Part shown: positions 1 through 11,088 of the stretch, in pieces
How the letters are laid out: each line of letters starts with the position of its first letter
Position numbering within the stretch: position 1 is the stretch's first letter
NCBI GenBank assembly: GCA_002205965.3
Contig: NADL03000650.1
Location: forward strand, 248,001-312,000
DNA length: 64,000 bases
Direction: 5' to 3'
Source: Kappaphycus alvarezii
Taxonomy: Eukaryota; Rhodophyta; Florideophyceae; Gigartinales; Solieriaceae
Notes under the pieces: model-generated
Databases searched by the model: none
What the model was told of the DNA's origin: nothing
What the model saw: only the letters and a program-made list of their open reading frames with translations
Position numbers and translations under genes: made by a program

Positions 1-3
1 ACC

Positions 4-12
4 GTACAGTAC
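4..12. repeat. GTACAGTAC palindromic motif at window start
   Basis: A single copy of the GTACAGTAC motif lies about 250 bases upstream of the first gene's ATG. The same motif recurs in most intergenic spacers of the gene islands in this window. Its role is unknown. The rest of the stretch up to 260 is pyrimidine-rich 5' flanking sequence with nothing else I can name. Confidence 0.6.
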
Positions 13-260
13 GCAGGAAAATGTTGAAAGGATGCATTTTTGTTCCTCCCTCTACTTGAGCTAGCGGAGAGTTTGGCCGAAGCCTCCATCGGTTCTCTCC
101 TCAAATTCCCAGTCTTCCACGCCAAGTCAACCGGGGACACGGAGATCCTCGGTCAGCAAGATCAGGTTCCATTCCCTTCCCAGTATCGCATCCTGTTCGA
201 CACCCCGCCGCCTCTCCTCATTTCCTCCGCGATTCTCAACCACCATTGCGTCACAGCACC

Positions 261-2526
261 ATGTCATCTTCGCAGCCCTTGCCAGACTCAGAACCGCGGC
301 GCCCCGTTCTCTCTCCGCCACCGCGCATCGCCCCGCTCCTTCCAACTCCTGATCGATCGGTTGATTGCACCCCCCATCCGGACACCTTTGAAGAATTTAT
401 GCAGCTTGGCGATGCCTCCCCCGCCCTCAACCTGGCCCCCGTCCTCCCCCCCCGATATATCCTTCCAACTCGGCTACTTCTCCACAACCACAACCCCAGC
501 GTGAACCACAACCGCAACCGCAACCACAGCCGCAGCCTGAGCTCCAACCACAGCCGCAGCCGCAACCGCAACCTCCGCGAGGCCGAGGCCGTCATCACCC
601 CCAACGCGCTCTCCTTTTTCTCGGGTCTCTTTACAAGGGCCACCAACACCATCGGATCCACCTTGCAAACAACTCAGTCTAACCTCTCCCATCTCTCCAC
701 TGATGTTCTCCCACAAGCGCAACAAAACCTCTCCTCCGTCAGTTCCTCTGCCCTCTCCACGGTATCTAACCTTGTCTCCGAACTAACTCCCCCCGCAATC
801 CAACTTCAAACACACCCCTCAAACCGATCCACTGCCCACCCTCCGCCCTCCTCCACTGCCTCCTCCCGTCCACACCTCGCACGCTCCTTATCGTCACCCC
901 CACCCACCTACACACCTTCTCCTGGGCGTCCACCAGACTCACCTCTCACCCTTTTAACATCACCTGGTCCTCCGACCGAACCCACGCCCTCTCCACACCC
1001 CTTCCCCCAAGCGGCTCCTCTCTATTCCGTCCTCACAACCCCGGCAACCCCGTCCTCGCCCTCCTCGCCCTTTATCTTCCCTCCCCTCATCACCTTCTTG
1101 TCGCACACGAGGATGCCGCCTTGCGTGTCTACAATCTCTCTTCCGATCGCTTCGGCGTCGTCATGCGCACCGGGTCCCGGGAGGACTCTGCCCCTACCGT
1201 CCTTTCGCTTATCCCTTCCGATCCCTCACGTGTCGTCGTTGGGTATGCCGACGGCGACCTTCGCATCGTTGCGCTCCCCGATTTGACTGTGTTGACTGTC
1301 ATTTCGCCTTCTGAGTTTTGTGTCGGCGGCTTTGGAAAGGGCGTTGGTTATGCTGCCGTCAGTTGTGTGACCGCCGCAAAGTGTGAGTGGAATGAGGGGA
1401 AAGTGACCATTTGGGGGGGTTTCAGGACGGAGGTGTTGTCGCAAATGGCGCTGATGGCAATGAAATAGGGAGAGGGTATGTGACACAGGGAAGGCGCGTA
1501 GGAGGGATGGTAACGTTTTTTGACGGCGTAGTTGTTCTGACGATAGGGAATGAGATGGATCCGTCATTAGGCCTATTTGACGCAATCACTGGAACGTGTT
1601 TTGTGCGGCGGATGTTGCCGTATGTACCCAGTCATGTTATTCGGGTGGAAAGGGCAGTGAATGGCTTGGGTTTGAAGACTGCAGTTTGTCCATCAGAGTT
1701 TGCATTTGTGGTGGGAGGGGAGGAGGGACAAGTCGAGGTGTTTCGAGTGGTAGTACTGTCGAGTCGAAAATTGGAGGTCAGGTTGGTGAGACGAGTGAGT
1801 GAGCGGATGCGGGGCAGGGACAGGGCGATTGTATCGATGAGCTACATTGTAGAGGCGCAGGTGCTTGTGGCATTGTCCAAGAGCGGAGAATTGAGGAGAT
1901 GGCACATGACTGCGCTTGACGCCAGTTCGTTGGCAATGCGAGCGCGAGAAGGTGAGCGGAGATGTACATACACAGAGGAGAATATTGTAGAGCTGATATC
2001 ACAGGAGTTTGTGGCAGATGAGAGCGCACGAATGAGCTCGGTAGGGGGGCTGATAGAGGCGCAGAATGCGCTGGCTTGCATTTTGGACGCGGAAGGCATT
2101 CCGGAAGCAAATAAGGATCATTTGGTAGCAGGGTTTCAGAAACAGCAAACTAACATGCAGACGAAAACGTCGCAGGCGGATACCGAGTTACGTAGGGCAG
2201 GGAGACGAATTTGCGGACGTTTTTCTGAGGGAATGAAGCCTTTGCCGGAGAAGAGTTTGCTGGTAGAGCGACGGTTGAGTCGCGCGGCGAAGCGAACGGC
2301 AGCTTTTGAAATGGAGTTTGCTGCCCGACGGCATGCTGAATCTCTAAAGAATATTCAAGAAGAGGCCTTGGTGGAACTCAAGAGTATTTTGTCGAATTGC
2401 TTGAAAGGGGTCGCCCAGAGGATGTTCCGGATGTACATTTTCTACGCAGACAAGCGGAGCGGCTTGGCTCAAGTTAAACGTTGTCCATCCAGGTTCCGTG
2501 TGTCCTGGAGCTGGTCAAGGTCTTGA
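261..2526 (+). CDS. beta-propeller protein, possibly Nup160/Nup120-like N-terminal part
   Basis: I chose the start at the ACCATG at 261, which opens MSSSQPLPDSEPRR. A low-complexity N-terminus contains a Pro-Gln repeat (about 500-575), followed by a Ser/Thr-rich amphipathic stretch. From about 860 the peptide looks like propeller blades: LLVAHEDAALRVYNLSS, then VVVGYADGDLRIVALPD, then GEEGQVEVFRVVVLSSRK and VALSKSGELRRWHM. A helical tail to the stop at 2526 is rich in Arg, Glu and Ala. Blade spacing and the switch from propeller to helices recall Nup160/Nup120 of the nuclear-pore Y complex, but Nup160 is about twice as long, so this is tentative. The frame steps 3 to 2 (about 800-870) to 1 (about 1413, a run of seven G). 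Each step fits one missing base. Another step near 2400 (GGGG) would extend the tail to about 2560. A different WD40-type protein is possible. Confidence 0.5.
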
Positions 2527-2601
2527 GGTGTGGGTTCCAAATTGTTCTCTGAGTGAAACATAAATGAAAACCAACTGCTGTAGTCAGACCGTGATTTACC
2601 A

Positions 2602-3051
2602 TCAGGCATTCTTGTGGTGTTTGTGTCTCACGCGCTGATTCCCGACGGGTAACAATCTTGCAGTCATTACATACGCCCAGAGGAAATGCCGCTTGAGCGA
2701 GATTGGAGCAAAACTAGCAAAATCCCCGATTAGTTGTGGATCGGGATCAAGCGGTGTTAAAAATTTACCTCCCTGGTTGGAGGATTCGTCAGTAATCCAG
2801 ATGCATATATCGCAAACACGAGACGATCTCGTCAGTCTCACGGCATCAGTGTAGTCCTTTACGTGTTTCTGCGATATCTTTCTACAGTTATCGCATTGTT
2901 GCTCTGGAAAACTGTTTGCTATGGCTTGATGGCGACACCATGTGATGCTCGACCGGGTGTGGCTTTTGATTTTTGCAGCACAGTCGAAACAAAGCCGGTC
3001 AGCAGTCACCGTAACGACGTAACGGAAAAGCGAGTGACAAACACTTGCCAC
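2602..3051 (-). CDS. Cys-rich hypothetical ORF with three CxxC pairs
   Basis: This is an open frame of about 149 codons that I do not recognise. It has no in-frame ATG near its 5' end (the caller used GTG), so it is either an exon of a longer gene or a fragment. It carries three CxxC pairs (CFDC, CDNC, CDIC) plus a further Cys and His residues between them, an arrangement that could bind zinc. The last 60 residues have no cysteine and end in a basic His/Lys tail. It lies tail-to-tail with the propeller gene, 75 bases away. The amino-acid mix is normal rather than the polyproline noise seen in nearby shadow frames, and that is the main reason to keep it. A transposon-derived fragment is the chief alternative. 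Confidence 0.35.
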   Translation of the reverse strand: MASVCHSLFRYVVTVTADRLCFDCAAKIKSHTRSSITWCRHQAIANSFPEQQCDNCRKISQKHVKDYTDAVRLTRSSRVCDICIWITDESSNQGGKFLTPLDPDPQLIGDFASFAPISLKRHFLWAYVMTARLLPVGNQRVRHKHHKNA

Positions 3052-3247
3052 AAATGATTGAAGCTATGCTGAAACTCAAGCGACATGGTAACGGATTTGC
3101 CAAATGATGACGTGTTGCAGGTTCAGGTTGTACTGGGGCGTGAAACGCCCCGTGCCAGATAAATGCGAATCCTTGTCCCGACACTGTTCGTAAGGAGCAC
3201 GAGTGATGAGCCGTTGAGTCACCATGAATCAATAGCCAAGTTTGATG

Positions 3248-3524
3248 TATCCGTTACGGGCAAGTTGTGTCAGCCCGTGGACGTTATCTTCGTTCGCGAA
3301 TGACGTTCGAGTTGCCACATTTCTCCAATGCATTGTACCTTGTCGTCATCATAAAGGGAATACCAACGGTTTCCGAGGTTAAGGCGGGGCGGTGTCATGC
3401 GACGTTTTTCTCTAAACTGAAGGTCAGTCAATTTATTGTTCATGTCGTTAGCTTGCGGTTGCTGTTTGGGTGTCTTCCAGACCCATTGCATCTCAGGTAT
3501 ATTCTTTGATACCCGTTACGGATA
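3248..3524. repeat. possible short element bounded by a 13-bp inverted repeat
   Basis: TATCCGTTACGGG at 3248-3260 has an exact inverted copy, CCCGTTACGGATA, at 3512-3524. The interior is about 250 bases with no convincing ORF. A related CGTAACGG occurs near 3010-3020. This could be a small non-autonomous DNA transposon (MITE) or chance. I could not find a clear target-site duplication. The surrounding 3052-3772 has no gene I can support. Confidence 0.3.
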
Positions 3525-3772
3525 TCGAACAAAGAGCATATGCGTCGAGGAAACCCACTTTCGAGTATCCGAAATCCTAAAAGTGCGGCGAGGTATTCTA
3601 CTCTCTTCCTGTCGTCCCTCGCCCTCACCACCAAACTTCTCTCAGACTCTATCGAAACCTCACCCTGAAGTAGTTTGCACATCGCCACCTACAGACTCGC
3701 CCTCGACTGCCGACTCGCGGCACTGGTTGCTAGTCGACCACTCGACCAGCATGAGCCGACCTGCCATCTCTA

Positions 3773-5069
3773 CTAGAGGGAGCTGTCGTTGACGGTCCAG
3801 TCATACCCGGCATACATTACTTTGAATGCCTCACCTCCCTGCTCTTGCTCTTGCATCAAAGTGACGATATTCTCCCTCTTCTGTCCCTCCAAATACTGCA
3901 AGGTCCACCGAATCACACTGCAAACCTCCCCGTCATCTGCGAAATCCCCTCGATACCACTGCAACAACTTGGGCAACGTGATTACCCTCCTCTCAAAGTC
4001 AACGTCCACATCCTCCAAGTACACGCGAGTGGCAGTGTCCAAGGACCGCTCCAACGTGTCAGCCTCGTAAAACCGCACGGCGGGACAGCTCTTCGCGCCG
4101 CAATTGAGCGCAAAGTGAATACGCGGATCGACCACCTCCAGCATGCACAGGCGGCGTGCATCATTATCCCCAAAGGGACGCTGCGGAAATGGGCCTCCCC
4201 CGGACGATTCCTCCTCAACACACCATGCTCGATCGTATTCAATGAGTATGCGCGCCCCCCAATATCATAACTGGCCGCATTGTACAAACTAATCCTGTCA
4301 AACATGGTCACCGGCTTGTGCATCACAGCAATAGCATGAATCATAAGACTGTTATAAACGTTGAGAAAAAAGGCCTTTCTCTCTGTATCCCGCAACAGCA
4401 TGGGATCAAAGTACCTCAACTTTCGGGCGGTACACAAGTAGCGATGAAAATCCGGGGAATGAACCAAGAGGGCATAGTCGACATTACTAGTATCCGGATG
4501 CACAGCACGAGCATACATTCCCAAAATCCTCTCACTCAACTCCTCTGCCGTGCGCAACATAACCTCCGGTCCAACACCGTGTGCCGTCCACACACTACTC
4601 GCACAGCGACACTCGCTGTGCATTTCACACGCCACAGGCGCAGTTGCAGTTGCAGTTGCAGCGTCCCTGGCACGCCAAACGGTATCCGGGACAACCTGAT
4701 CGGAACCCGCAGACGCATTGGCATCATGCAAAGCGGCAGTACACCTGGAGCGCTTTGGGGGTCTCCGCGGGGTAGTCGGGGGGAAGGAGGAGAGGGGGGG
4801 GTATGAAGGGAGGGGGTGCGTGAAGATGGCAGGAATGGTTGAGAATTCGGGGTGGGGTGCCGAAGAGCATGTCGAGGGCACCGCGGAATTTGGTGCGTAC
4901 GGTGGACATGAGGGTTGGTGCGGGGTGGGGATTGGGGAGTGGGGGAGGGGGGGGGAGGCGGGGAGTCGTTGGTCGCGGGAGGAGAAGCCCTTGCTGCGGG
5001 GGAGGGGGTGGGGGTGGGTTTGGAGATTTGGCCGCGGAGGGGCGGGCGTTTTCGTTTGTTGTCGGACAT
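3773..5069 (-). CDS. DUF547 domain protein
   Basis: The DUF547 family is known from plants, algae and bacteria; its biochemical role is not established. The diagnostic core is clear: FFLNVYNSLMIHAIA, YDIGGRAYSLNTIEHGVLR and, after a frame step, DPRIHFALNCGAKSCPAVRF, followed by a C-terminal helical part (LPKLLQWYRGDFADDG). The proposed start is the ATG at 5069 (MSDNKRKRPPLRGQISKP). It gives a basic, Pro-rich, disordered leader of roughly 100 residues before the conserved domain. An in-frame ATG at 4881 is a possible shorter start. The coding frame changes twice: between about 5000 and 4800, and at 4168-4171 (CCCC on the plus strand). Adding one base at the second run joins the two halves of the conserved domain with no gap, so a sequence error is more likely than decay. 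The plant relatives with a leucine-zipper N-terminus differ from this one at the 5' end. Confidence 0.8.
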
Positions 5070-6272
5070 GGGTGTGGTGGGTGGGGAGTTGGGCGGGGGG
5101 GAAGGGAAGGTGGTTGCGTGTGGGGAGGGAGGGGAGGCAGAGTGGGCGAGTTGAAGAATTTAAAGAGTGAGTGGGAAGGGGGCGTGACGGGTCGAGGTGA
5201 GGTTGGGTTTATTAATTTTTTTTGTTTACTGATCGTTTATGGGAAGGTTGATAAAGGGCGGGGCTGTTTAAAGAGATAGACCAGGGTCATGGGTAGTGGC
5301 ATTTGTGGTGACAGTTGGTGCTGATTTGTGCAGTGTCAAAAAATGTCGGGGTTTACGAGCCGCACAACATACGGCGACAGGTGCTTGTTTCGTTGGTGAC
5401 CCATCTTTACCATTGGGCCTGGCACGATTTCATTGGCGTTTGTTTTCGTGCCATTGTGCAAATCACTTCCGCCTCCCTGCCTCGTTGTGGTCGGACCACT
5501 TGGTCTTGCTGGTGACATCATTGGCAGGCCATACTGTACTCTACTGTACATGTCCATCATACCGCGCGTCATGTATTTCACGGTTACTAAACAGCGCGCA
5601 CGTGTACATACTGTACCATGCACTGACGCACACCAATGAAAAGATATTTTATGCACAGGTCACTGTACCGTACGTGTACCTAGCACATGTCGCTTCAATT
5701 CGACTCGACAACGAGAAACCATTTGTGCAAAAACCTTTCCGCCCCTTTCCCTCCACATCACTCGAATCCCCACCTGCGGCTCACATCCCCCTGTCCAAAT
5801 ATCTCAACCCACAACCGCCTCCCCAATACAAACCATAAAATATCTTCCCCGCCCCCCGACAAACCCTCTCTACAGTACCCTAATTGTCACCGCGCCCCCC
5901 CCCATCCCGCCAATCAACTCTTCCATCGCCACCAACTTTCATTCCCCTTCCCCTCTCTCAACTCACCAGCCTTTTTCAATTCCAGCTAGCTCCACAACAC
6001 ACATATGCACCCGAGCCTGTTGCTTGCCGCCCACGCATCTACCCTGCGGCCGATCAACCTGCATTTTCAAACTTGCTTTACACTGTCGGATACTTTACAC
6101 CCCCTCTATCTACTCGCCATCCCCATCACGTATACACCCCGTTTGCGAGTCGCGTGCCGTCTCACGGTCACAAGCCCGTGGTGCGCGGGATAGATGCTTG
6201 AGTAAGGGTATGGGACTTGCGTGTGTCCATCATGTCCTGCCAAGATACACTATTGTACACTACCAGTTTGTT

Positions 6273-6362
6273 TTACTGTACTGTACTGTACTGTACTGTA
6301 CTATAAAAATCGTACTACTGTACTGTACAGTACTGTTACCGTGCAAGTACTGTACAGTACAT
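6273..6362. repeat. TACTGTAC palindromic repeat cluster
   Basis: A run of overlapping CTGTA units is followed by several GTACTGTACAGTAC palindromes inside 90 bases. The sequence can fold on itself at almost every register. It lies in the intergenic spacer between the DUF547 and amidotransferase-like genes. Confidence 0.85.
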
Positions 6363-6664
6363 ACACTCTGCATATAGAGCACGACCACCGACTCTCACCA
6401 CACCGCACATGCACATTTGTGCAATCGTGCATCCAATGGCAATTCAGTCCTCCGCGACTCCACGTTGGCATACGTGTAAAAACCCTAGAGAAAAATCTCG
6501 ACATTCCATTTGCAGGGGCCAATGGAAGTGAAGAGGCAATGTTGAAACCCGTTTCTTTTTTTATTCAAGAATCTCCACAGGGTAGACCGTCTTGCCAGTA
6601 TCGGTGGAATCTTGCAAACCGCCAATCACAAGTGCCCATTACGTGGGGAGATACCGTTTGGACA

Positions 6665-6702
6665 GTGTACAGGCACTGTACTGTACTGTACAGTACTGTA
6701 AT
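6665..6702. repeat. TACTGTAC palindromic repeat cluster
   Basis: This is a second cluster, about 300 bases downstream of the first. It carries CACTGTACTGTACTGTACAG followed by another TACTGTA unit and ends in an AT-rich stretch. It lies about 350 bases upstream of the amidotransferase-like start codon. Confidence 0.8.
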
Positions 6703-7055
6703 GCAATATTCGGTACAATAGTCTAGGGCATCACCACGTCATTTGCATAGGGTTTCATGCACGGCGAGTGGAATTACGGCAAGTACAACCAGCAATTCAA
6801 CAAGCTTTGTGCCTGCCACGCCCGGTCGCATTCAATCTGTCCTGTCTGTCTGTCATCAACAACCTCCACAATCCTGCCGGTGTACACGCAGCCCGCCTTT
6901 CATCTCCATTCAATTCAAATGCCACATCCAACCAACCTCTCCCTCCCACTCCCCAACCCCGACCCCGACTAGACCTCCATCCCCCCTATCAACCAAATCG
7001 ACATCGTTTCATCCACCTGCACCACCCACTCCACTCCACTCCCTTCCATCCAACC

Positions 7056-8010
7056 ATGCCCACCGACACCACCACCTCCCGCTCCCACCCCCCCGCATTC
7101 TCATCGTCAGCCGCCGCTCCGTCCGCAAAAACAAGGTACGTCCACCCTACAATTCCCCCTCCATCCAACCCCACCACCGCACCCACACTAACCCCAACCC
7201 CCCCCCAAAGTTTATCGACTTTGTCGGCGAATTCCACCTCGACCTCCTCACCCAACACAACGCCACCGCCCTCATCCTCCCCCGCACACCCCCACCCCCA
7301 AACTTTCTCCCCTCCCTGCCCCCTTCCACGGCCTCCTCCTCTGCGAAGGCGAGGACATCTCCCCCTCTTCCGACCTCACGAACCCCCACCCCCCCCCACA
7401 TCACCCGTCTCCACACCGCCGACGCAACCCCCGATCTCCCCAAAGACCATCTCGAATTCCAACTCCTCCGCCACTCGCTCCAACACCACATCCCCATCCT
7501 CGCCATCTGCCGCGGCGCCCAGCTCCTCAACCTCTCCGCAGGCGGCACACTCCTCCCCGACGTTCACACAACCCCGCTACATCCCGTCCGTCACATCGAC
7601 TATCAAAACTACGACACCCATCGTCACCCGCTCACCCTCCTCCCTCACACCCCGATCTCCCATTGGTTCGACCATCTCCCGCAAATCCACGTCAATTCCT
7701 ATCATCATCAAGGCATCCATCGACTCGCCCCCCGCTTCGCACCCATGGCCATCGCCCCGACGGCCTCGTCGAGGCCTTTTATGACCCCGACTGCTACCAC
7801 CCGTCTACCGCCCGCTTCCTCGTCGGCCTGCAGTTTCATCCTGAACGAATGCGTGATATCGACGCTGCGTTGCATGGTGACATGGGGCGTGGGTATGATT
7901 ATCCGGGTTGTCAACGCGTGTATGGCGCCTTTGTAGACGCGGCGCGTGCGTTTCGTGATCGTGTGGAGGGGCTGGATTTGGGGGGGGGAATCGAATGGGC
8001 GGCGTGTTGA
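7056..8010 (+). CDS. class I glutamine amidotransferase-like / peptidase C26 protein (plant GAT1_2.1 type)
   Basis: The likely start is the ACCATG at 7056. After one frame step in a C7 run (7088-7094) the first strand RILIVSRRSVRKNK appears; a 75-nt GT-AG intron then joins FIDFVGEFHLDLL. The catalytic elbow is visible as ILAICRGAQLLN (nucleophile Cys) and the His-Glu pair as VGLQFHPERM. Between them are GGTLLPDVH and VNSYHHQGIHRLAP, and after them YDYPGCQRVYGAFVDAA. These are hallmarks of the gamma-glutamyl-gamma-aminobutyrate-hydrolase-like family, and the YPGC segment is shared with plant GAT1_2.1-type proteins. Family members hydrolyse gamma-glutamyl amides; the substrate here is unknown. 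Further frame steps occur near 7300-7320, 7390-7400 and 7755-7758, at or beside C runs. A coherent extension (KEDMVRIV, then a helical tail) continues to 8322 after two more steps, so the true stop may be 8322. Confidence 0.8.
7136..7210 (+). other. spliceosomal intron in the amidotransferase-like gene
   Basis: The donor AAG|GTACGT and the acceptor CCCAAAG| bound a 75-base, C-rich stretch. It is a multiple of three with no stop, so an ORF caller reads through it and inserts 25 residues of Pro-rich sequence between the first strand and FIDFVGEFH. Removing it restores the spacing expected for the family fold. Confidence 0.75.
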
Positions 8011-8322
8011 GGGGGTTAGGTCAAGGTATTCCAAGGAGGATATGGTGAGGATTGTGAGGTCGGGGCTAGTGTGCATGGGACCAGGTTGGTGTATAACTTG
8101 ATTCATGGCGCGGGGGATGGTGTGGAGAATGTGCCGGGTGAGGAGCGCGGACGGGATGCGGGGTATGGCGCGGATTGGCGCAGGTTTGAGAAGGGCTTGT
8201 TGATGGCGGAGAGTGGACTTGTGGGGTTGAGAGGCACGAACAAGATCAAGGCGGCGGTGGCGTTGTTGGAAAAGCTGACTAGGGATTTGGCGGTGGAGGA
8301 CGAAATGTGGCGAGGTGGGTGA

Positions 8323-8820
8323 CGTTGGAATGGAGTTGGCGGTCACACGGCATTGCAGTAAATTTGGTTGAATTTTTTTTGTAGAGGTTCTCGTATGGTC
8401 ACCGGGACAGTGTTGCGTTTCGTGTTGGTGCCTTGCGGCATCCCGTTGAGATGTGTGCAAAGCAGAAAAACATACGACGTGTCGCGTGGAAAGCAAATGG
8501 AGAGTGCCGGCGGATGGAGGGGAAACAGATCAGGGTCTCCTGCGTGGTGGCGGGCGATGGCGGGCGGTAATGTGCACTGTGGGGCGGTTTGTTTCTTGTC
8601 TTTGGGACAGAGGGCTGGCCTTGAGTGGAATTTGGAAAAGAGATGGAGGGTAATGGTGATTTCGGGAGTTTGGTGGGGGGCAGTTGCAGTGGTCATTCAG
8701 GACCTGCTGTGGCCTACGTGGCTATCCGGTTTCGTTATTTTATCACTGTGTGTATAAAGTCACTACAGATCTAATGTTGAATCGGGTGAATGAGTTCTGC
8801 GTGTTGCGGGGCACGGCGTA
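8323..8820. other. spacer, no gene seen
   Basis: About 500 bases of G-rich sequence follow the amidotransferase-like gene and grade into mixed composition. Open frames here have no recognisable motif. I see no RNA gene. Confidence 0.5.
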
Positions 8821-9006
8821 TTACAGACGCCGCGCATGTGGACCCAATGTCGTAGCAAAGCTTCTGATACAAGCGAGTCTCCACTCTTCCTGTAGAGCAT
8901 CCGCTGCGAGACGCGACAACTGCCGCGTATTTCTCAATGACCTTGGATCAAGTCTCAGTGGGTGATGCAAGGGAGTCAAAAGCTAGCGGCACAAAACCCA
9001 GTCCTA
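8821..9006 (-). pseudogene. LINE C-terminal fragment, minus strand
   Basis: On the minus strand the frame reads FVPLAFDSLASPTET, a stop, then SKVIEKYAAVVASR and a basic tail. The PLAFDSLG-type block is the same one that ends the LINE copies at 43.7-52.7 kb, including the order conserved block, variable linker, C-terminal helix. It is a 5'-truncated, short LINE remnant lying alone in the gene island, and the single stop suggests moderate age. Confidence 0.7.
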
Positions 9007-9291
9007 GCCTGGATTGTCCTGGTAAGGAAATGGGATTTGTAAACAAAGTACTGTAATCTGTCAGACAGTGCAAGGTACAAAACAGGCTACGTGTAGCTGT
9101 TCCGGTCCCTATCTCTTCGCTAGTCGGGTGGCACCCGGAGACATACTGCAAGTCATGGCCCTGTACAGTACGTTTACGTGTACATGGATCGCGGGTTTGC
9201 ATGGAAAAGGAAGAAATCGCATCGTTACTCAAATGTGCTTCTGTGCGCTCCCACAAAGTTGCACTCAACAAGCATGTTCAAGTTCATTTGA

Positions 9292-9327
9292 TGTACAGTA
9301 CTACTGTACGTACTGTACTGTACTACA
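9292..9327. repeat. TACTGTAC palindromic repeat cluster
   Basis: GTACAGTACTACTGTACG is followed by TACTGTACTGTACTAC. Further single copies lie at about 9163-9172, 9720-9728 and 9860-9876. All are intergenic. Confidence 0.8.
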
Positions 9328-9329
9328 CT

Positions 9330-11088
9330 CGGCCCTGGCAACCCTTCTTTCCCTCGAACAACGTCAAGGATCCCCTAAAGCGATAATTACCTCTAAACCC
9401 GACAGAGCACCCCGCATGTTCGGGACAAGGACAAGTTAGCAAATCGTCAATCTGCCTCTCTTCCAGTGACCCGCACATATGCAACACACCCACTTAAAAG
9501 CGCTTGCTCAAAAGACGGGCAGAAAAAGTGCGGTTACGTCAACCGCCATTGGAACAGCATCGCTACGATGGTGTAGTGCTAAAATCATGTAGCGTGTTTT
9601 TTTTGCCATCCGTCGACGTGCTTCCCCCACCCACCAGTCGGATAGAAACAGCTGCTCTCGAGAGTACACTCACCCGTTGCCACCCATTTGGATAGCTCCA
9701 CGCTGGACGCTAATTGCAGCGTACAGTAGGCCTTTCTACTCTTGCCATTTGTCCTTAGAGCCGAACAGAAGAGAGTAGAAGAAAGCCGGTAGCTTATTTT
9801 AGACTTGTTTCCAGCGGCAGTCGTGCCGCAAGAGTGTTTCTGGAATCGACTTTCCGTGTAGTACAGTACTGTACAGGAGAATGCCGCATGCTGGGCTTTA
9901 AGTTTTCAACAGGTCCCGTTGATTCAGTTGATACCGTAGCAACGTAACTGAGCCGTGGTTGTCACGATTCCAGCAAAAGGGGTCTTGTGATTATTGCAAG
10001 CTTGATAAAATAAGGTGTGTGGCCAAGTCTTCAACAAGCAACACAATCACACCAACGCGCAAATGCAGTATCGAGATCCTGTGAAACTAATTTTCTAGCT
10101 GAAAAATTAAAGGTCCCCATTCCCCCCTGCTGCCGCAACTCATCATTGCACAACCTCAAGCCCCAATAATCATACTGCTAATTCACCTTCATGCAACCCA
10201 ACTTGCCTTTGCCCTGTTTCTCCGCCACCTGCGTACTACGGCTTGTATCCAAAACGCGCCAAGCCACTCTCCACACACCCATCCCCACCCACCTACCATT
10301 AACACCCTTGTCTCGCGACCGACCCCCTGCTAGAGTTCAACCGACCCTGCAGATTGCCCTTGTCACACACGACTTGCCCCCAACACGTCAATACACTACT
10401 ATGACACTCAGATATGAAATGTGATTGGGTTATAGCCAAAATATCTGTCACAGTAAACGAACCCCCTCGTTCCCCCCTACTCCATATGATATGATAAAAA
10501 CCGCCACCCCGTCAGTCTGCACCAAACAATCAATATTCCTTACTCTTAGTGTTTCTGAATGCCAGCAAATAAACCCTCAAGTTAAGGGCCTCAACCTTTA
10601 CCGTCATACCCGACATACCCTAAACTTAAGCACAAACCAACGCCCAAACCCTTACTGCAACGCCTTCACACACCGCACTGGCAATCAAACAGCCGCCCCA
10701 AACCCTAGTCCGCAGCTTCTGCACATACCTGAATGGTACACCCTCTGCAAACATCCATCCGCCACCATTTACAAACTCCACCCTGACAACATAGCCCACG
10801 AGGCAGCTTTTATTAGTCAGGAGTTTGAATAAATGTTCACCACACTGTACCATTTATAAACCATTTATAACCCTTTATATGCTCATTGTAAAACATAAAG
10901 TAAAAATGATTACACATACTCAACCATTTATCCATTGTATTGCACATACTGCACAAACACCGCCATGCAAACTCTTCCTCATACGTGCAGTATCCACGAA
11001 TCTATTGCACAATAACCTCCGACACACCCAGCCCCCAATCCGCCACCCATTCCACTCACCGCCCTTGCTGTCAATCAACCGTAGATCT
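9330..11088. other. gene-free stretch, partly C-rich
   Basis: No supported gene. From about 10190 to 11080 the plus strand is C-rich and A-rich with few G, giving long but unconvincing open frames of Pro, Thr, His and Leu. Unlike the genes in this window, this C-rich tract has no G-rich partner downstream. It may be the 5' part of a gene whose remainder was lost, or simply biased spacer. Confidence 0.5.

Larger units (their letters stand above)
5070..7055. other. intergenic spacer without a supported gene
   Basis: This spacer between divergently oriented genes has a G-rich part (5070-5200, the 5' flank of the DUF547 gene) and a C-rich part (about 5700-6180 and 6840-7055). Several open frames run through the C-rich part, but they translate to Pro/His/Ser/Thr strings in all three frames, as expected from base composition. 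Clusters of the GTACTGTAC motif occur at 5534-5562, 6273-6362 and 6665-6702. Confidence 0.6.

Noticed and set aside
40..504. Several overlapping open frames in the first kilobase
   Set aside because: They are shadows: the coding strand is C-rich, so all frames stay open and yield Pro/Ser/His/Arg strings. Only the frames that join into the propeller protein were kept.
6273..6362. CRISPR-like or telomeric repeat interpretation of the GTAC clusters
   Set aside because: There are no spacers of constant length, units overlap in both orientations, and the sequence is unlike any telomere repeat I know; palindromic intergenic repeat is the safer call.
6743..7056. Open frame upstream of the amidotransferase-like start, suggesting a much longer N-terminus
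   Set aside because: The upstream part is composition-driven Pro/His/Ser sequence in all frames, and a good ACCATG start lies at 7056 just before the first conserved strand.
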